From: Rhodobacteraceae bacterium QY30
Lineage (GTDB): Bacteria; Pseudomonadota; Alphaproteobacteria; Rhodobacterales; Rhodobacteraceae
Assembly: GCA_002356635.1 (NCBI GenBank)
Contig: CP023454.1
Location: forward strand, 1,093,501-1,157,500
Direction: 5' to 3'
Length of the DNA stretch: 64,000 bases
This document shows positions 8,327 to 17,873 of this stretch, piece after piece (position 1 is the stretch's first letter; every line of letters starts with the position of its first letter). The notes beneath the pieces were generated by a model. The model was not told the origin of the DNA and ran no database searches. It saw nothing but the letters and a program-made list of their open reading frames with translations. The translations under genes were made by a program, and so were the position numbers.

Positions 8327-8866
8327 TCAGCGCGGGCCGATCATCATCACCATCTGGCGGCCTTCCAGTCGGGGCATGGATTCGACCTTGCCCGCTTCGG
8401 CCACGTCGGCGGCAACGCGGTTCAGCAGTTCCACGCCCAGATCCTGGTGCGCCATCTCGCGTCCGCGGAAGCGCAGCGTCACCTTGACCTTGTCGCCTTC
8501 GGACAGGAACTTCAGGACCGAGCGCATCTTGACGTCGTAGTCATGGGTATCGGTTCCCGGGCGGAACTTGATTTCCTTGATCTCGATGATCTTCTGCTTC
8601 TTGCGGGCTTCGGCTTCGCGCTTCTGGTTTTCGTACTTGAACTTGCCGAAGTCCATGATCTTGCAGACCGGCGGCACGGCATTGGGCGAGATCTCGACCA
8701 GGTCCAGTCCGGCTTCCTCGGCCATCTGCATCGCCCGCGCGGGCGAGACGACACCGACGTTTTCACCATCCGCACCGATCAGGCGAATTTCCGGTGCGCG
8801 AATGCGTTCATTGACGCGCGGGCCGGTGTCGCGTTGGGGCGGGGCGTTGTGCGGTCTGCGGGCTAT
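8327..8866 (-). CDS. infC: Translation initiation factor IF-3, proposed AUA start
   Basis: A 179-codon gene for IF-3, which binds the 30S subunit and checks start codon-anticodon pairing. The frame is open upstream of the first ATG (8729-8731), and the conserved N-terminal domain ([36 protein letters not shown]) lies entirely in that upstream part. The only well-placed start is ATA at 8864-8866, nine bases after AGAAGG. A non-standard start is typical for infC and is the basis of autoregulation by IF-3 in E. coli (AUU there). The C-terminal part ([26 protein letters not shown]) is complete. Calling the gene at the first ATG would lose about 45 residues. Confidence 0.88.
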   Translation of the reverse strand: MARRPHNAPPQRDTGPRVNERIRAPEIRLIGADGENVGVVSPARAMQMAEEAGLDLVEISPNAVPPVCKIMDFGKFKYENQKREAEARKKQKIIEIKEIKFRPGTDTHDYDVKMRSVLKFLSEGDKVKVTLRFRGREMAHQDLGVELLNRVAADVAEAGKVESMPRLEGRQMVMMIGPR

Positions 8867-8882
8867 GGCAGCGATCCTTCTG
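8864..8882 (-). promoter_or_regulatory. Ribosome binding site and non-canonical AUA start of infC
   Basis: The minus strand reads AGAAGG-ATCGCTGCC-ATA, then the codons for ARRPHNAPP. Spacing of 9 bases is good for ATA; an ATC codon directly abutting the Shine-Dalgarno would be too close. No ATG, GTG or TTG lies in frame at a suitable place. Confidence 0.75.
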
Positions 8883-9055
8883 ACGTTGACGGGATGTGAC
8901 CTTTTGATCGTCGCGCAAAATAGTGCCGGGGCTGCGCGCTTTCAACCGCAATTCGAAAGATGCCGCCGCTATTTGCCGTCGGGCTTTTCTTTTCCGCGAT
9001 TTTGGAAGATACCCAAGGTTGCGGCAAGAACAGCCGCCCATTGAGGGGCATAAGA

Positions 9056-9298
9056 ATGAACAGAACAACCGCCATCATCGTCGTGATCCTGCTGGCCCTG
9101 GCCGTCTGGTTCTTCGCGTTCCGCAAGGAACCCGAAGTGGTGACCGCCCCGGCCACGACCACCGAAGCTCCGGCGGCGACCACCGAAGCACCGGCGACCA
9201 CGACCGAGGCTCCGGCCGCCACGACCGAAGCTCCGGCTGCGACCACCGAAGCTCCGGCCGCGACCACGGCTGCTCCGGCGACCACCACCGCGCCGTGA
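9056..9298 (+). CDS. Small membrane protein with TTEAPA repeat tail
   Basis: An 80-residue protein of unknown function. Residues 4-23 form one membrane helix (TTAIIVVILLALAVWFFAF), followed by a short charged linker (RKEPEVV) and a tail of about 48 residues built of imperfect repeats of TTEAPAA. The tail would lie in the periplasm if the N-terminus is inside, or the helix may be an uncut signal. The ATG at 9056 has the leader AAGA close upstream. It is divergent from infC. The tail resembles the Ala/Pro/Thr-rich spacer of the OmpA protein at 5162-7399. No known family recognised. Confidence 0.6.
   Translation: MNRTTAIIVVILLALAVWFFAFRKEPEVVTAPATTTEAPAATTEAPATTTEAPAATTEAPAATTEAPAATTAAPATTTAP
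9152..9295 (+). repeat. Short tandem repeats coding for TTEAPAA units
   Basis: About six imperfect units of 18-21 bases around GACCACCGAAGCTCCGGC encode the tail of the small membrane protein. Such arrays can gain or lose units by slippage. Confidence 0.7.
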
Positions 9299-9305
9299 TG
9301 TTCCC

Positions 9306-9329
9306 TCGGGCGCCTTTCGGGGCGCCCGA
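9306..9329 (+). terminator. Hairpin after the repeat-tailed gene
   Basis: Stem TCGGGCGCC / GGCGCCCGA just after the stop; no clear T run follows, so it may be a weak terminator or an mRNA stabiliser. Confidence 0.5.
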
Positions 9330-9373
9330 CAGAAGCAGCGACCGGCGCCCCCAAGCGGGGCGCCCGTCAAGGA

Positions 9374-9410
9374 AAAACGCCGCGCAGGGCAACCGCGCGG
9401 CGTTCTTTTT
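9374..9410. terminator. Bidirectional terminator downstream of the ferredoxin reductase gene
   Basis: Stem AACGCCGCGC / GCGCGGCGTT flanked by AAAAA and TTTTT, the pattern of a terminator working on both strands between convergent genes. Confidence 0.85.
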
Positions 9411-9431
9411 GGGCAGGGGCGGCGGTCCGGA

Positions 9432-10238
9432 TCAGACGCCGTCGCCGACGAAGGCCTTTTCGACCACGTATTCCAGCGGCTCGGAATTGGCACCTTCGCG
9501 CAGGCCGAAGCTTTCCAGAACCGCCTTCACGTCGATGTTGAACGCCAGCGATCCGCAAACCATCGCGCGGTCATGGGCCTGATCCATCGGATGGATGCCC
9601 AGGTCTGCAAAGACCTTGCCGCTGGTCAGGTTGTCGGTGATCCGCCCCATGCGCGCCGAGGGTTCGCGCGTCGTGGTGGCGTAGTATTTCAGCTTGTGGG
9701 CATATTCGCCGATCAGCGGATCCTCCTTCAGACCCTCGACCAGTTGCCGCCCGTATTCCAGTTCCGCCGCCGTTCGGCAGGTGTGCATCATCACGACCGA
9801 ATCGTAGCGTTCATAGGTCTCGGGGTCGCGCATCAGGCTTGCAAAAGGCGCGATGCCCGTGCCGGTGGCCAGGAACCACAGCCGTTCCCCGGGCAGCAGC
9901 GCGTCCAGCACCAGCGTCCCCACCGGTTTCGGACGCAGGATGATCTGGTCGCCGGGCTGGATATGCTGAAGCCGGCTGGTCAGCGGGCCGTTCGGCACCT
10001 TGATCGAGTAGAACTCCAGTTCCTCGTCCCAGCTGGGCGAGGCGATGGAGTAGGCGCGCAGCAGCGGTTTGCCCTTGTCATCCAGAAGGCCGATCATCAC
10101 GAATTCGCCGGACCGGAAACGCAGGGTGCGCGGACGGGTGACACGGAACGAAAACAGGCTGTCGGTCCAATGGTGGACCGCAGTCACGATCTGCGCGTCG
10201 GGCAGCGTCTTGACGGGGGGAGTGGCGGTATCGTTCAC
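9432..10238 (-). CDS. fpr: Ferredoxin--NADP(+) reductase
   Basis: A 268-residue FAD enzyme of the bacterial Fpr type, moving electrons between NADPH and ferredoxin or flavodoxin. FAD-binding RAYSIASPSWD lies at about 65-75, and the NADP-binding domain has ATGTGIAPFASL at about 115. The C-terminal part (VCGSLAFNIDVKAVLESFGL, EYVVEKAF) is typical. It lies after the sulfate assimilation operon on the same strand, with a gap of about 105 bases, so it may supply reducing power to the sulfite reductase, which in this cluster has no flavoprotein subunit. That link is an inference from position. Confidence 0.9.
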   Translation of the reverse strand: MNDTATPPVKTLPDAQIVTAVHHWTDSLFSFRVTRPRTLRFRSGEFVMIGLLDDKGKPLLRAYSIASPSWDEELEFYSIKVPNGPLTSRLQHIQPGDQIILRPKPVGTLVLDALLPGERLWFLATGTGIAPFASLMRDPETYERYDSVVMMHTCRTAAELEYGRQLVEGLKEDPLIGEYAHKLKYYATTTREPSARMGRITDNLTSGKVFADLGIHPMDQAHDRAMVCGSLAFNIDVKAVLESFGLREGANSEPLEYVVEKAFVGDGV

Positions 10239-10343
10239 GGATGTCGACTTTGCATTTTGGGACGTTGGAGGCCTTTTACGGCAAAAGGCGCGAAAGCGGA
10301 AGGCGGGCGGGCCCGCGTCACGTCGGCGCGGCGAACCCGCGGG

Positions 10344-10715
10344 TCAGGCCCGCAGGCGGCCGCGGTAGTGGTGGTCCTGCCAGTTGGCGCGCGACAGCCA
10401 CTGATCCTCGGTCTGGCGCTGGGCCAGGTCATCGTCGATCTCGACTTCGTCGAAGCCCGAGCGGCGCGCCATCGCATACTGGTCGGCAATGACATGGCCT
10501 GCCGCGCGCAGGCGCCCGGTATAGCCCTTGCCGCGCAGAAGCCGCGCCAGCGTGAACCCGCGGCCGTCGGCGAAGGACGGAAAGGCCACGCGGATCAGCC
10601 CGATGTTGTCGAAGTGCTGCGGCAGGTCGGCGGCCGCGGTATCCGACGCGATGTCGGTCACGGCGCCTTCATAGTCATCGGCATGGAAGCCGTCGTCGCG
10701 CACGATCGTGGTCAT
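10344..10715 (-). CDS. DUF934 domain protein of the sulfate assimilation operon
   Basis: A 123-residue protein of the DUF934 family, which regularly lies in cysteine biosynthesis operons of proteobacteria (sometimes named CysX-like); its role is not settled. Central region RVAFPSFADGRGFTLARLLR is the family hallmark, followed by an HVIADQYAMARRSGFDEVEI block. The start at 10713-10715 overlaps the end of cysH by four bases (ATGA), a sign of translational coupling. A longer open frame upstream reads through cysH and is not real. Confidence 0.85.
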   Translation of the reverse strand: MTTIVRDDGFHADDYEGAVTDIASDTAAADLPQHFDNIGLIRVAFPSFADGRGFTLARLLRGKGYTGRLRAAGHVIADQYAMARRSGFDEVEIDDDLAQRQTEDQWLSRANWQDHHYRGRLRA

Positions 10716-11468
10716 GCCGCAGTCTCCTTCTCGTCGTCGCCCTGGGCCGGCAGAGGCCCGCGCACGACCTTGCCGTTGATGAAGTGGATCCCGCATTCTT
10801 CCTTGGCCTGACCGCGCCAGCGACCGGCCCGCGGGTCTTCGCCCGGCTTCACCGGGGATGTGCAGGGCGCGCAACCGATGGAAGGGTAGCCCTTCGCCAC
10901 CAGCGGGTGCCGGGGCAGGCGGTTGTTGACCATGTATTCTTCCAGATCCTCGCGGCCCCAATGCGCCAGGGGGTTGACCTTCAGGCGCTTCTCGCCTTCG
11001 GCCTCGAAGAAATCGATGGTTGACCGGGTGCTGGCCTGGAACCGCTTGCGCCCGGTGATCCAGCCGCCGAAGCCTTGCAGCGCGCGTTCCAGCGGCACGG
11101 TCTTGCGCAAGTCACAGCAGGCGTCGGTGGAATACTGGTGCAGCGTCCCATCGGGATCGTCACGCCAGATGTCGCCCGCATCCGCCCGGATCGTCCGCAG
11201 GTCGGTCAGCGGTAGGCGCTGCGCCAGTTCCCTCTGATAGGCCAGCGTTTCGGGAAACAGCATCATCGTGTCGATGAACAGGACCGGGGTCGCCGGTGCC
11301 AGCACCGAAACAAGGTGCAGAAGCACCACCGATTCCGCCCCGAAGGACGATACCAGCGCCAGTTGCCCCACATCTGCGTCATGCAGTGCCCGTTCAAGGA
11401 CGGCGGTGGCCGAATGGTGCTTGTAGCGTTCGTTCAACCGTGCGGCCTTTTCGGCCAGGTTGCGGGCA

Positions 11469-11479
<11 letters not shown>
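10712..11479 (-). CDS. cysH: Phosphoadenylyl/adenylyl-sulfate reductase
   Basis: A 255-residue enzyme reducing activated sulfate (APS or PAPS) to sulfite with thioredoxin. It has SSFGAESVVLLHL (substrate loop), DTMMLFPETLAYQ, the CC pair in STDACCDLRK, the CxxC in IGCAPCT and the C-terminal catalytic CGIHF. The CC plus CxxC set ligates a [4Fe-4S] cluster and points to an APS-type reductase in the bacterial assimilatory group. The start at 11477-11479 is chosen because the product then begins MPHNARNLAEKAARLNERY; it overlaps the end of cysI by 11 bases. Confidence 0.92.
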
Positions 11480-13134
<1,655 letters not shown>

Positions 13135-13142
<8 letters not shown>

Positions 13143-13455
13143 TCTCGTTCTCCCGCGCGGCGAATTCCTGCTTGCCGTGGACATAGTTCGATGGACCCCG
13201 GGTGCGGAATGCCTCGCGGAAATGGATCGGTTCCGGGCCGTTGGGTCCTGCCTTCGCATCGGCAAGATAGGGGCCGACGACAACCTGTTTTTGCGCAGAA
13301 GCGTTCAGAAGCCGCAACTGGGCATGGGCCTCGTCCTCGATCAGCTCGGCCTCGTGGTGGTGGCGCGACCAGCGGTCATCGGCGGTCTGATAGACCACAT
13401 CGCCTTCGACCAGATCATTGGCCGTCACGACCTTGGGGATGTATCGGCGCGACAT
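13135..13455 (-). CDS. DUF2849 domain protein
   Basis: A 106-residue protein of the DUF2849 family, a standard first or second member of alphaproteobacterial sulfite reductase operons; molecular role unknown. N-terminal half VVTANDLVEGDVVYQTADDRW and QVVVGPYLADAKAGPNGPEPIHFRE are the conserved blocks. It starts at 13453-13455 and overlaps cysI. In relatives a siroheme synthase gene (cysG) often precedes it; here none does. Confidence 0.85.
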
Positions 13456-13526
13456 CGGTGCTTTTCCGTTCCGTGGCTGGATTTCTGGATGGACGTCTTG
13501 CGAGGTCAATTCTTGCCCCAATATAG

Positions 13527-13536
13527 GAAAATTTTC
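13527..13536. promoter_or_regulatory. AT-rich palindrome in the AsnC/sulfate operon divergent region
   Basis: GAAAATTTTC, a perfect 10-base palindrome within the longer AT-rich stretch 13521-13545, lies between the divergent DUF2849 and AsnC genes. Lrp/AsnC proteins often bind such AT-rich palindromes and control their divergent neighbour, so this is a plausible operator. Confidence 0.45.
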
Positions 13537-13629
13537 TTGCTTTCGGCTATAGCCTTGGCGACAAAAGGAACGTAATCCCGATATCGCCCGGGTTTGCAAT
13601 CTTCGTTTTCCGTTCTGGAGGAAATTGGG

Positions 13630-14091
13630 ATGGCAGTCCAGCTTGATGAGATCGACCGGAAAATCCTTGCCGAATTGCAGGAGAACGCCGACCGTTCCCT
13701 GGACGAGATCGCCCGCAAGGTCGGCTCGTCCAAGACGCCGGTGTGGAACCGGATCCGGAAGATGCGCGAACAGGGCGTGATCCGCCAGCAGACGGTGATT
13801 CTGGATCCCGATGCGCTGGGGCTGGAGGCCTGCTTCTTCGTCCTGATCCGCACGTCCGAACATGAAGCGGAATGGCAGAAAGCCTTCCTGGAGACGGTCC
13901 GCAAACGCCCCGAGGTTCTGGAGGCGCACCGCCTGGCCGGAGACATCGATTATATCCTGAAGGTGCGGGTGAAGAATGCGCGGGCCTATGACGTCTTCTA
14001 CCAGGCGCTGATTTCCGAGGTGCGGATCTACAATGTAACGGCACTTCTCAGCATGGAAGAGATCAAGGCGACGACGCACCTGCCGCTGTGA
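13630..14091 (+). CDS. Lrp/AsnC family transcriptional regulator
   Basis: A 153-residue regulator. The N-terminal helix-turn-helix (LDEIDRKILAELQENADRS, then GSSKTPVWNRIRKMREQGVI) is followed by the RAM/AsnC ligand domain (residues about 70-150). It is divergent from the sulfate assimilation operon, as in other Rhodobacterales, and is the likely cysteine- or sulfur-responsive controller of it. ATG at 13630 is preceded by GGAGG at a good distance. Confidence 0.9.
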   Translation: MAVQLDEIDRKILAELQENADRSLDEIARKVGSSKTPVWNRIRKMREQGVIRQQTVILDPDALGLEACFFVLIRTSEHEAEWQKAFLETVRKRPEVLEAHRLAGDIDYILKVRVKNARAYDVFYQALISEVRIYNVTALLSMEEIKATTHLPL

Positions 14092-14108
14092 AGGGGCACC
14101 GGTTCCCG

Positions 14109-15020
14109 TCAGCGGGCGGGCCTTTGCGCGACCAGGACGCCCAGAAGCACCAGCGCCGCGCCGGCAGCCTGCGCCCAGTTGAACGCTGCGCCCAAGAGCC
14201 AGACGATGATCATGGTGTAGAAGGGCGCGGCGTTGATGTGCATCGCTGCGATGCCGATGCCCAGCCGTCCGACCGCGACGATCCAGAGGATCTGCGAGAT
14301 GGCCAGTGAGGCGATGCCGTAATAGGCCAGCATCGCCACGTTGTTCAGGTCGATGGCCGCCCAGTGGACGGTGGACTGGCCCAACGCGCCTGCGACCAGG
14401 GCGCAGATCGTTGTGGCCAGCGCCCCGCCGGTGAAGGTGATGGCGGTGCGCCCGATCGACGACAACTGGGGCAGGCCGCGCACCGTCTCGCGCGAGGCCC
14501 AGGTGAAGGTCAGCGTCGAGCCGAAGGCAACCAGTGCGCCAAGTCCAAGGCCCATGCTGCCGATTCCCGACAGATAGGCCAGCGTCCCGCCAAGAATTCC
14601 CAGTGCCAACCCCAGAAGCAGAAGCAGGGTCAGGCGGCGGCCGTCGAACAGGCACTCCAGCGCGATGCCGATCACCGGCATGGTCGAGGAGATGATCGCG
14701 ACGGTCACGGCATCGGTCATCTGCTGGGCCAGAACGATCAGGAAGGCTCCGACACCGAAGCCGGCGGCGCCGATCCACAGGCCACGCCGCCAAGGCGCGC
14801 GGGCCAGCACCTGCGCGCCGTCCGCCAACAGCCAGAGCGGCAGCAGAAGCAGGATCGCGCTTCCCATCCGCAGCGCCGTCAGCGGCAGCGGCCCGTAAAC
14901 CGGCAAGAGCCGGTCCACCGCCGGAAAGCCGGTGGCCCAGATCAGCATCGAGGCCATTCCGATCAGGTTGGCCGTCAGCCGGCTGTTTCGGGCGGGGGCG
15001 GGCATGGTGGCGGCGGTCAC
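14109..15020 (-). CDS. EamA family (DMT superfamily) transporter
   Basis: A 303-residue inner membrane protein with ten predicted helices in two repeated halves (about 20-150 and 165-300), as in EamA metabolite exporters. MIWATGFPAVDRLLP in the first helix pair is typical. Substrate unknown; exporters of this family often carry amino acids or their derivatives. The translation start could be the Met at codon 6 (MPAPARNSR). It is convergent with the AsnC gene. Confidence 0.8.
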   Translation of the reverse strand: MTAATMPAPARNSRLTANLIGMASMLIWATGFPAVDRLLPVYGPLPLTALRMGSAILLLLPLWLLADGAQVLARAPWRRGLWIGAAGFGVGAFLIVLAQQMTDAVTVAIISSTMPVIGIALECLFDGRRLTLLLLLGLALGILGGTLAYLSGIGSMGLGLGALVAFGSTLTFTWASRETVRGLPQLSSIGRTAITFTGGALATTICALVAGALGQSTVHWAAIDLNNVAMLAYYGIASLAISQILWIVAVGRLGIGIAAMHINAAPFYTMIIVWLLGAAFNWAQAAGAALVLLGVLVAQRPAR

Positions 15021-15119
15021 GAAAGCTCTTTCGGCTGGATCAACCGTGACAACCTGACAAGGGCCGCTCCGCTTGTCGGTGCCGGGGGCGACACCGAACG
15101 CCGCAAACGCGCCCGTGTC

Positions 15120-15866
15120 CTAGACCGTACCCTCAAGCGCGGTGATGATGGCACCGAAGTCCGCGGCCTTCAGGCTTGCGCCGCCCACCAGGGCGCCGTC
15201 GACATCGGGCACCGCGAAGATCTGCGCGGCATTGTCCGGCTTGACCGAGCCACCATAAAGCAGCCGCATCTGCTCGGCCGCGGTGCCGAAGCGGCGGCGC
15301 AGTTCGGCCCGGAGGAACGCGTGGACCTCGGCGATCTGGGGAAGGGTCGGGGTTCGGCCGGTGCCGATGGCCCAGACCGGTTCGTAGGCGATGATGGTCC
15401 GGGGATCGGCACTGGCGGGAAGCGATCCGGCCAGTTGCGCGCCGATGACGGACAGCGTTTCGCCCGCATCACGCTGTTGCAGGGTTTCTCCCAGGCAGAT
15501 CACCGGAATCAGCCCGGCGGCGGCGGCCGCTTCGGCCTTGGCGCGGACCAGCGCATCGGTTTCCCCGTGGTCGGCCCGGCGTTCCGAATGTCCAAGGATC
15601 ACGTGGCTCGCGCCCGCGTCCGCCAGCATGGGCGCGGCGATGTCGCCCGTGTGGGCGCCCGAGGCGTTCTGATGGCAATCCTGCCCGCCCACCCGGACCG
15701 GGGTGCCCGCCAACGCCTCGGCCATCCACGCGATATGCGTGGCCGGTGGGCAAAGCAGCACGTCGCAGCCAGGTTGGGGATGGGTGGTCACCAACGCGCC
15801 GACCTCGGCCAGCGCCGCGCGTGATCCGTTCATCTTCCAGTTTCCGGCGGCAAGCTTGCGGCGCAT
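15120..15866 (-). CDS. tpiA: Triosephosphate isomerase
   Basis: A 248-residue TIM-barrel enzyme interconverting dihydroxyacetone phosphate and glyceraldehyde 3-phosphate. The catalytic residues are visible: Lys in AAGNWKMNG, His in ILGHSERR, Glu in [10 protein letters not shown], and phosphate-binding YGGSVKPDN. The Met at 15864-15866 gives the standard N-terminus [13 protein letters not shown]; two more upstream Mets in frame (to 15887) are less likely. Confidence 0.95.
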   Translation of the reverse strand: MRRKLAAGNWKMNGSRAALAEVGALVTTHPQPGCDVLLCPPATHIAWMAEALAGTPVRVGGQDCHQNASGAHTGDIAAPMLADAGASHVILGHSERRADHGETDALVRAKAEAAAAAGLIPVICLGETLQQRDAGETLSVIGAQLAGSLPASADPRTIIAYEPVWAIGTGRTPTLPQIAEVHAFLRAELRRRFGTAAEQMRLLYGGSVKPDNAAQIFAVPDVDGALVGGASLKAADFGAIITALEGTV

Positions 15867-15956
15867 CCCAATCCCCTTTGGCATCAATGTCGTAACGCGC
15901 GATCTTAGGGGCAGGGCACGGGAATGTGAATGGCTGCGGCTTCAGGCCACCCGCCC

Positions 15957-16316
15957 TCAGGCGGCCGGGGCGTCCTTGAACTTGATCGATTCACCGCAAC
16001 CGCAGGCTTCCGAGACGTTCGGGTTGTTGAACCGGAAGCCGCTTTCCAAGAGGCCGTTTTCATAATCGATCTCGGTCCCGAACAGGAACATCTGCGCCAT
16101 CGGCGCGATCATCACCCTTGCGCCGTCCTGTTCCACGATCTCATCCATCGGGTTGACGCTGTCGGCAAAGTCCATCGTGTATTCCATGCCTGCGCAACCG
16201 CCCTTGCGGACGCCAATGCGCAATCCCTGCTTGCCGTCCCTGGCCATCAGACGGGTAATCTGCGCCGCGGCGCGCGGGGTCAGGGTCAGGGCCTGTTTGC
16301 CGGGAATGCCGAACAT
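15957..16316 (-). CDS. A-type iron-sulfur cluster carrier (SufA/IscA family)
   Basis: A 119-residue HesB/IscA-type protein that accepts and passes on Fe-S clusters. The three ligand cysteines are in KGGCAGMEY (about 46) and ACGCGESIKF near the C-terminus. The start is the Met at 16314-16316 (MFGIPGKQALTLTPRA). With the SufT-like gene at 17872 it is probably the SufA-like carrier of the housekeeping SUF system; a second A-type protein, ErpA-like, is at 45674-46012. Confidence 0.88.
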   Translation of the reverse strand: MFGIPGKQALTLTPRAAAQITRLMARDGKQGLRIGVRKGGCAGMEYTMDFADSVNPMDEIVEQDGARVMIAPMAQMFLFGTEIDYENGLLESGFRFNNPNVSEACGCGESIKFKDAPAA

Positions 16317-16356
16317 GGGCGAAGGTCTTTCGTATTGTTGCGCGTGCAATGTGAAT

Positions 16357-17121
16357 TTAGGGCAGGCGGGGCGTGATCTCAAGCGGCGGCAGAAGACTGC
16401 GCAGCCACACCATCGCCAACGTGACGCCGATCGCCCATCCGAACGAGGCAAGGGTGCCGATGATGACGTATTCCGACGCGGCCCGATCCTCGGTCACGGT
16501 TCCAAAGCGCAGGATGGACTTGGCCGCGATCAGAAACCCGATGGCGCCCGGCTGGCCGGTAAGGATCAGGATGAAGATCAGGCTGCGTTCCAGCCATCCG
16601 ATGGTCAGGCCGCCTTCGGGCAGGCCGCGGATCTGGATGGTCGTGGTGCGGACCAGCAGGTCGCTGACGGCGGGGGCGACCTGCGCCTCCATCAGCAGCC
16701 CGACGACGAAGCCGCCCGCGCGGACCGCAAGGACGAAACCCGCCAGGATCAGCATCCCGTGCAGGATCAGCGGGGACGCCGGCGCGGGCAGCGAAGCCCA
16801 GTATCCCCCGGACCAAAGCCCCGGTTGCCAGATCGCCACGGCAAGGACCGTCACGCCATGGGCGGCCTGGTCGATCAGGAAGGCCATCGTGCCGCGTGGA
16901 CTGCGGGCCTTGATCGCATCGATCGCCATGTGGACCAGCGCAAGCCAGACCAGGGCAGGCGAGGCGATCACGCCCACTGCCGCCTGCGCCGACAGAAGCA
17001 CCAGCGCCCCGTGCAGGAACAGGACGCCTGGATGGGTCTTGCGCAGCGCGATCCAGCGGGTCTGAAGCACGAAGTCGGCCGTCACATGCGCGGCCAGAAG
17101 GGCGACGAACGTGGCGATCAT
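16357..17121 (-). CDS. DUF3307 family membrane protein
   Basis: A 254-residue integral membrane protein with about seven hydrophobic segments. The N-terminal region LLAAHVTADFVLQTRW with later LVHMAIDAIK and FLIDQAAHGVTVL is the DUF3307 signature, with conserved His and Asp residues facing each other in the helices. Function unknown. It follows the SatD-like gene by about 40 bases on the same strand, and the two families commonly occur as a pair, so they likely act together, with the SatD-like protein probably controlling the operon. Confidence 0.8.
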   Translation of the reverse strand: MIATFVALLAAHVTADFVLQTRWIALRKTHPGVLFLHGALVLLSAQAAVGVIASPALVWLALVHMAIDAIKARSPRGTMAFLIDQAAHGVTVLAVAIWQPGLWSGGYWASLPAPASPLILHGMLILAGFVLAVRAGGFVVGLLMEAQVAPAVSDLLVRTTTIQIRGLPEGGLTIGWLERSLIFILILTGQPGAIGFLIAAKSILRFGTVTEDRAASEYVIIGTLASFGWAIGVTLAMVWLRSLLPPLEITPRLP

Positions 17122-17163
17122 CGGGGCAGGCCCCCTGGATTGCTTCGGGATGAAGAAAGCCCG

Positions 17164-17793
17164 TCAGCTTGCATCGGCGGCCCCCTCGATCAGTTGAAGT
17201 GCCTCGGACAGGGCCGGATAATCGGCCGCCGCCAACGCCTGTTCCACAGCCTGCCGACGGATGCCCAGCGTTTCGGCCACGGCAACCCGCGTCGGCGGAT
17301 GGGGGGCCAGCATCGGCGCGATGGCGCGCGCCTGTGCCACGGTCCACCCTTGCGACAGCGCATCCGCCAGCCGGACAGCCGCCCCCATCGCGCCACCGGA
17401 CGCAAAGCACAGCTGCGCAGGCGGCTCCAGCGCGTCAAGCGCGCGGCCGGAGGCGACGAAGACCGGCCCGGTCGCCAGGTTCAGGTCCGGGCTGGTCGGG
17501 GGGAGGTCGCAGCCGGTGGCAATGGCGATGCGGGTCGACAGGTCGCGTCCGGCCGCCCGCAGATGGGCGCGCAGGAACAGCGCGGCGCGAACGGCAAGGG
17601 TGGGGCGGACCAGAACGATCTGCCAACCGTCGCCGCGATAGCGTGAAAGAAGCGGGGAGTGGTCCTGCCATTGCGTGATTCGCAAGGACGCCGCGCGCAG
17701 GACCTCAAAGGCCTGCTCGATCCGCGCTGGGGCAAGCCCGGTGGATCCGATCAGATCGCCGGTCAGCACGGCAAGGGGAATGGCGCGGCTCAT
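17164..17793 (-). CDS. SatD family protein with C-terminal helix-turn-helix
   Basis: A 209-residue SatD-like protein. The N-terminal part (LAVLTGDLIGSTGL, then RYRGDGWQIVL) resembles a nucleotidyl-cyclase-type fold, with conserved Asp residues in TGDLIGS and RGDG. The C-terminal 40 residues (VAVAETLGIRRQAVEQALAAA) look like a helix-turn-helix. It is the first gene of an operon with the DUF3307 protein. A near-perfect palindrome 60-80 bases upstream of its start suggests autoregulation. Ligand and target are not known. Confidence 0.75.
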   Translation of the reverse strand: MSRAIPLAVLTGDLIGSTGLAPARIEQAFEVLRAASLRITQWQDHSPLLSRYRGDGWQIVLVRPTLAVRAALFLRAHLRAAGRDLSTRIAIATGCDLPPTSPDLNLATGPVFVASGRALDALEPPAQLCFASGGAMGAAVRLADALSQGWTVAQARAIAPMLAPHPPTRVAVAETLGIRRQAVEQALAAADYPALSEALQLIEGAADAS

Positions 17794-17851
17794 GGCAACA
17801 GCGTGCCATTCGACCGGCAGTTTGGCAAGGAAAACGACTTTCTTTTGCGGA

Positions 17852-17873
17852 AAGAAAGCAAATTTACTTTCTT
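17852..17873. promoter_or_regulatory. Palindromic operator candidate upstream of the satD-like gene
   Basis: The core GAAAGCAAATTTACTTTC (17854-17871) is a palindrome with one mismatched pair, and flanking AA/TT extend it to 22 bases. A second half-palindrome CTTTCTTT-N5-AAAGAAAG (17838-17858) overlaps it. It covers the last bases and stop codon of the sufT-like gene and lies 60-80 bases upstream of the satD-like start. This is a strong binding-site candidate for that protein or another dimeric regulator. Confidence 0.6.

Noticed and set aside
9152..9295. Tandem repeats as a possible CRISPR array
   Set aside because: Units are contiguous 18-21 base coding repeats with no spacers.
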